17,830 nt of DNA from JANRIZ01 sp033764445 (lineage in GTDB: Bacteria > Verrucomicrobiota > Verrucomicrobiia > JAWXBN01). Shown one piece after another: positions 13,912 to 17,830 of the stretch. The DNA is taken from positions 1-17,830 of the forward strand of contig JANRIZ010000150.1 of NCBI GenBank assembly GCA_033764445.1, given 5' to 3'. Made by a program: the position numbers and the translations under genes. The number at the start of each line of letters is the position of its first letter. The first letter of the stretch is position 1. The notes below the pieces were generated by a model, which saw nothing but the letters and a program-made list of their open reading frames with translations, was not told the DNA's origin and did no database searches.

Positions 13912-15120
13912 TCAGAATCCCACGGTCAGATCGCCGGCGTATCCGGTCAGTTCCGTGTATCCCTGCGCCGTGACCCGGCGTCCGGCGCGGGTGCCGGAGG
14001 CCTCGCAGGCCCCTTCCCAGTAGATGAGCGTGGTGGTTTGCCTGAGGAAAAGTTCCTGATCACGCAGGAGGGGTTTGATTTCAAGGGTGCAATCCAGGGA
14101 GGGGATGGACAGACGCCATCGTGCGGGGTAACGGGCGCCACTGGCGCGGCTTTTCCAGTGGTCCAGGATCGCGAGTTGAAAATCCGCCGCTTTCAGATGC
14201 CGGGAGGAACCATCGGCGGCGATGAATGTGCCGCCGGATTCCGGGGAGATTCCGCCGTCCTTAGTCCGGAGAATGTACACCATCAGTTCCTCGTTGTTGT
14301 CGAGCTGGAGACTCAGCCAGTCCCACCCCTGCTGATCCTTGGCGAGCTGGTTGGTGCCAAACTCCTTGTCGAACCACGAGGAGCCCTCCACCTCGAAGGT
14401 TTTGTTTCCCAGCGTGACCGTTCCGGAGGTGGCCATCCGGGTCATGGAAAAATAATGTGTGGCATTGCCCAGGGCACTGGATTTCTGGCTGACCCCGTCC
14501 ATTCCGTGAAAGACGTAGGGTTTGAGACGCACGCACGACAGATCGATGGCCACCGAACCGTCGCGGGCGCGGAGCCGGTAGACATCCGAGAGGGTTTCCG
14601 TGGGTTTGCCCTCACGCGAAAGGGCAAAGGTTCCCGACACCCCCGTGCGGATCGACCAGTCCCCGATGCGGAGCGTCTGGGTACCCGGGGAGAAAAAGAC
14701 GTCATCCATGGCCGAACCGCGGGCATTTTTGGAAAAGGCATGAAATTTTTTGCCGGTGACATCCGTCAGCGCAAAATGCGCGAAGTAGTAGTGGTGGAAC
14801 CGCCAGGCCGAGCGGGCGCCGGGATGTGCGGGGTCCGATTTTGGGGACTTCCCGGGGGCGTCGGGAGGGAGGATGCCCTGGCGGAAAAAGGTCAGCTGGT
14901 ACCCGAAGCGTCGGCCGGTTTTGATCTCGCGCAAATTTCCCGTGTAGTACCACCATTCGGTTTGGAACTGATCGTGGGAGCCGTGGTCGCGTGGAAACTC
15001 GAATTTCCAGCCCGGCACCGCCAGCCGCCAGCCTTTGTCATTGAAGACAGGCGGACTCTGACCATGGAGAGCCGGGGGCAACATGCCGCAGAACAGGAGG
15101 AGAGACAGGATGAGTTTCAT
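13912..15120 (-). CDS. Secreted AttH/CrtC-like lipocalin-fold protein
   Basis: Exported protein of 402 residues of the family annotated as 'carotenoid 1,2-hydratase (CrtC)', AttH or predicted secreted hydrolase. A signal peptide is visible at 1-20 (KLILSLLLFCGMLPPALHG). The mature part begins with FEFPRDHGSHDQFQTEWWYY (EWWYYTG at 55-61), then YQLTFFRQG and RFHHYYFAHFALTD, hallmarks of the lipocalin-like fold. GSSWFDKEFGTNQL and GWDWLSLQLDNNEELMVYIL follow. The ATG at 15120 overlaps the stop of the upstream ABC permease (ATGA, 15117-15120). In known attEFGH-type operons, this protein is encoded with an FtsX-type ABC exporter. Carotenoid hydration is doubtful without carotenoid genes nearby. 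A role in lipid or cell-envelope export is more likely but inferred. Confidence 0.85.
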   Translation of the reverse strand: MKLILSLLLFCGMLPPALHGQSPPVFNDKGWRLAVPGWKFEFPRDHGSHDQFQTEWWYYTGNLREIKTGRRFGYQLTFFRQGILPPDAPGKSPKSDPAHPGARSAWRFHHYYFAHFALTDVTGKKFHAFSKNARGSAMDDVFFSPGTQTLRIGDWSIRTGVSGTFALSREGKPTETLSDVYRLRARDGSVAIDLSCVRLKPYVFHGMDGVSQKSSALGNATHYFSMTRMATSGTVTLGNKTFEVEGSSWFDKEFGTNQLAKDQQGWDWLSLQLDNNEELMVYILRTKDGGISPESGGTFIAADGSSRHLKAADFQLAILDHWKSRASGARYPARWRLSIPSLDCTLEIKPLLRDQELFLRQTTTLIYWEGACEASGTRAGRRVTAQGYTELTGYAGDLTVGF

Positions 15121-17738
15121 TCGGATTTCATGACTCCGGCGATGGACATGGTGGAGGCGCGACGTGCCGGGCCCCAAGCCGCCAGCAGGGAGCAGCCGAT
15201 GACCAGCAGCGGCGTCTGCCACAGGACCGGCCAGGGAGTGGCCCAGAGGATCGTCCATCGGAAAAAGGCGAGGTTGATGACATTGTTGAGAACATAGGCC
15301 AGGATGAATCCGCCCGCCAGCCCCAGCACACTGCCCAGGAGACCGATGAAAGCCGCCTCCCCGTAGATGATCCTGCGGATCTGCCCGCGGGTCGCCCCGG
15401 TGGCCCGCAGGATGCCGATATGGCGGGCGCGTTCGGTCACCAGGACGGTGAGAGTCTGGAAAATGGCGAGGATCGAGACCAGAACCGCGATGGTCCGCAA
15501 CACGTAGGTGACGGCAAAGGTTTGGTCAAAAATCTGCAGAATCTGGCTTTTGACCGATTTGTTGGCCAGCACCAGAAGTTCGCCCCGGGAGGAAAAGCCT
15601 TCAGCCAGACGGTTTCGGACCTCCTCCGTCCGGGTCGGGTCCTTCAGGTACAGCGCCACCGTCTGCGGTGTGAATTTTTCCCAGTAACGGGCGAAGAGAT
15701 GCCGGTCCATGAGGATCATCCCGCCCTCCGAGGAGAAGTCGCGGAAGGAGCCCACGATTGTGAACCGGGCCGGGCCGCGTGGTGATCTGAAGTCCAGGCA
15801 ATCGCCGATCCGGACCCGGAATTTGCGCAGGAAGGTGTCCGAGACCACGACATTTTCACCGTCGACGAGCCGGCGGCAGATGTCCCCGAAGTCACCGCCC
15901 TCAAATTCCAGGTTGCGTTGGACGGGCATGTTGCGCAGATCGGAGACCGCGATTTTTGTGATTTCCCCGCGGAAGAGCGGACGGATTTCCTGATAGAAGT
16001 CGACGGATTTGACTTCCGGCATTTTTCCGAGGGAATCGAGGAAGGCCGGGTCAAGCGTCGCCCGGGCGCCCAGGCGCAGCTGCGAGGAGGGCGCGATGAC
16101 AAGATCGGCCCTGATGCTTTGGTTGACCCAGGAAGTGACCGTGGTGCGGAAGCTGTGGATCATGATCGTCACCCCGATGGTCATGGCAAAGGCACTCATC
16201 AGAGCCGCCACCGCCACCGAGACACGGTTGAGAGACTGGCCCAGATGTTTCAGGGAGAGCAGCGCCATGTAAAAACGGGTTCCTGAAAGCAGACGTGTGC
16301 CCCCCTGGCAACACAGACGGGTGACCTGCGGACACATCAGGGCGATGCCCAGGACCAGACTCAGGGCGGCGACGAATCCCAGCGGTGGAAAAAAGTGCAG
16401 GGCCAGAAAGCCCAAGCCCGCCGTTGAGACCGCCACCGCCACACCCGCCCAGAAGAGGCGATGGCTCGCACGCACTGTTTTGTCCTGAAGATTGCCATGG
16501 GAAAGAGCCTCGACCGGATGAACCTGGGAGGCCTCATGTGCCGGGTACAGGGCCGCCACCGCCACCGCACCCAACCCGAGCAGCAGGCTTGCCGGCAGCA
16601 GCCAGACCGGGATCCAGAGGTGGTCCACACTGACGAGCAGGTAGACCGAACTGATCGTCCGGGCCACGGAGCCGAGGATGACCTTTGCCAGAAGACAGCC
16701 CCCGAGCCAGCCCGCGAGGATGCCGGCCGCGCCCATGGCCAGGGCTTCCACGAGAAACATCATCCGGATCTGCAGCCGGGTCATTCCCAGTGCCCGCAGG
16801 ATGCCGATTTCCCGACGGCGCCGGACCACCGCCGTGGTCACCGAGTTGAAGATCAGAAACATGCCGACCATCAGCGAAAGGAGGGAGAGGGCCGTGAGAT
16901 TCAGGCGGAAGGCCGCGAGCATGTTCTGGATCTGTGACCCGCGCCGGTCCGGTGGCTGGACGTCGAGGTGGTCGGGGACCCGTTGGCGAATTTGGCCGAG
17001 GGTCCGGGCCAGGTGGGAATTCCACTGTGTGGTGCGGAGGGCGTCCTCCAGGCGGATGTCGATGCGGTTGAGACGTCCGGTCAGCCCGAAGATTTCCTGC
17101 ATATTGGCCAGGTCCATGACCGCCAGCCGGTCATCGGCCCCCGGGGTGGAGTCGTCGAGCCTGAGCAAGGCCACGACACGGAAGGGCCGGATTTCCTGAC
17201 CGACGAGCAGGTGCAGGTCCTGCCCCACACGCACCCCGAGTTTTTGGGAAAGTTTTTCGCTGATGGCGATGGCATTGGGCCGCCGGAAGAAATCCGCCGG
17301 GTCCGCATCCTGAGCCGGGGTGACCGATCCCTTTTGCAGGGTCAGGGGTCGGAAGGGGATGTTGCTGAAGACATCGATGCCCAGAATGCGGATGTAGGAG
17401 AGGGAGTGGGCCTCGATCCGCGTTTGCGGATGGGCGGGGTCCGGGGCAATCGCGCAGACCTCCTCGAGGGTGGGGGTGAGCGCCTCCACGCCGTCGATGC
17501 CGCGCAGGGAGCGGAAGACCGACTCGTCGAAGCGGCCCTCCGCGGAGACGATTTCGACATCGGACTTGCCGGCGACCACATCGATGGTGGATTGAAAGGC
17601 GCGGAGGGAGGATTCGTTGGCGATCTGGATGCTGACGAAGACCGCGATCCCCAGGGAGATTCCGAAGATGTTCAGAAGGGTCAGACCCGGGGACCGCCTC
17701 AGGTGAGGGATCGTATGGTGCCAGAAAATCCAGAGCAT
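15117..17738 (-). CDS. FtsX/MacB-type ABC transporter permease
   Basis: Inner-membrane permease of 873 residues with the AttF/FtsX-like layout. An N-terminal helix (20-40, LLNIFGISLGIAVFVSIQIA) is followed by a large periplasmic MacB_PCD-type domain. A first FtsX domain spans about 277-410 (RRRREIGILRALGMTRLQI) and a second helix cluster 430-530 precedes another periplasmic domain. The second FtsX domain covers about 745-870, with ERARHIGILRATGATRGQI and closing GPARRASTMSIAGVMKSE. Such permeases need a separate ATPase, which is not present in the 92 bases before this gene, nor elsewhere in the window. The AttH-like gene overlaps its stop codon. It may export a lipid or lipoprotein in company with that protein; the substrate is unknown. 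Confidence 0.88.
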   Translation of the reverse strand: MLWIFWHHTIPHLRRSPGLTLLNIFGISLGIAVFVSIQIANESSLRAFQSTIDVVAGKSDVEIVSAEGRFDESVFRSLRGIDGVEALTPTLEEVCAIAPDPAHPQTRIEAHSLSYIRILGIDVFSNIPFRPLTLQKGSVTPAQDADPADFFRRPNAIAISEKLSQKLGVRVGQDLHLLVGQEIRPFRVVALLRLDDSTPGADDRLAVMDLANMQEIFGLTGRLNRIDIRLEDALRTTQWNSHLARTLGQIRQRVPDHLDVQPPDRRGSQIQNMLAAFRLNLTALSLLSLMVGMFLIFNSVTTAVVRRRREIGILRALGMTRLQIRMMFLVEALAMGAAGILAGWLGGCLLAKVILGSVARTISSVYLLVSVDHLWIPVWLLPASLLLGLGAVAVAALYPAHEASQVHPVEALSHGNLQDKTVRASHRLFWAGVAVAVSTAGLGFLALHFFPPLGFVAALSLVLGIALMCPQVTRLCCQGGTRLLSGTRFYMALLSLKHLGQSLNRVSVAVAALMSAFAMTIGVTIMIHSFRTTVTSWVNQSIRADLVIAPSSQLRLGARATLDPAFLDSLGKMPEVKSVDFYQEIRPLFRGEITKIAVSDLRNMPVQRNLEFEGGDFGDICRRLVDGENVVVSDTFLRKFRVRIGDCLDFRSPRGPARFTIVGSFRDFSSEGGMILMDRHLFARYWEKFTPQTVALYLKDPTRTEEVRNRLAEGFSSRGELLVLANKSVKSQILQIFDQTFAVTYVLRTIAVLVSILAIFQTLTVLVTERARHIGILRATGATRGQIRRIIYGEAAFIGLLGSVLGLAGGFILAYVLNNVINLAFFRWTILWATPWPVLWQTPLLVIGCSLLAAWGPARRASTMSIAGVMKSE

Positions 17739-17830
17739 GTCCGGAAACCATAAACCACGAAGCGGATGAAGGACACGATGTTTTTTTGGCAGTCAGGAAG
17801 GGGAGTTTTAACCGCGGATTAAGCGGATGG
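17739..17830. other. Gene-free edge upstream of the ABC permease
   Basis: No coding sequence visible on either strand. It contains dispersed-repeat-like text (ACCACGAAGCGGATGAAGG and ACCGCGGATTAAGCGGATGG) similar to the motif after the ankyrin/STN gene at 9683-9712. If the ATPase partner exists nearby, it lies beyond this edge. Confidence 0.5.

Noticed and set aside
13858..15297. Long plus-strand open frame (479 codons) opposite the AttH-like gene
   Set aside because: It lies antisense to a gene with clear signal peptide and family motifs, and its own translation shows no recognisable family; GC-rich codon bias produces such shadows.

Overview
The window looks like a piece of a moderately GC-rich, diderm bacterial chromosome. 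A member of the PVC superphylum, most likely Verrucomicrobiota, is my best guess. The grounds are qualitative: intergenic DNA full of short dispersed repeats, a PVC-style membrane-anchored protein with a GspG-like 'YPETLAQLVPEF...DPFDGKPLRY...YSVGPD' segment, weak or absent Shine-Dalgarno sequences, and small toxin-antitoxin cassettes between housekeeping genes. No rRNA, tRNA, transposase, integrase or CRISPR array was seen.

Layout. (1) 74-3095, minus strand: three glycosyltransferase genes (GT4-like, CgeB-like, GT2-like) in one tight operon with a 4-base ATGA overlap and a 26-base gap, probably for a surface glycan. (2) 3248-3989: a DUF433/DUF5615 toxin-antitoxin cassette bracketed by 18-base direct repeats, with a promoter and a palindromic operator-like site directly before the antitoxin. 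(3) 3996-5519, minus: a B12-binding radical SAM protein. (4) 5837-9682, plus: a 1281-residue protein with one N-terminal membrane anchor, followed by ankyrin repeats alternating with four STN/secretin-N-like domains. Near-identical copies of a ~100-base intergenic repeat flank it; on the right the repeat becomes a 108-109-base tandem array. (5) 10263-10783: a second toxin-antitoxin cassette (PF09720/TIGR02574-type antitoxin plus RelE/ParE-type toxin), whose toxin gene carries an in-frame TAA stop at codon 31. (6) 10784-11146: intergenic DNA with a nested hairpin and another repeat copy. (7) 11147-13042, plus: 5-formyltetrahydrofolate cyclo-ligase and protoporphyrinogen oxidase, an apparent two-gene operon. 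(8) 13053-17738, minus: a PPK2 polyphosphate kinase, then (transcribed first) an FtsX-type ABC permease overlapping a secreted AttH/CrtC-like lipocalin-fold protein.

The best candidate for something undescribed is the ankyrin/STN protein. Its STN domains start at about residues 582, 746, 915 and 1147. The spacing is about 166 residues, and the last interval is longer by almost exactly two ankyrin repeats, which suggests growth by duplication of an STN+2 ankyrin module. Positive-inside reasoning puts the repeats in the periplasm. The accessory genes (both toxin-antitoxin cassettes and this protein) sit between housekeeping genes, and each is bordered by intergenic repeats. This suggests repeat-associated gain or exchange of cassettes, but I see no enzyme for it in the window.
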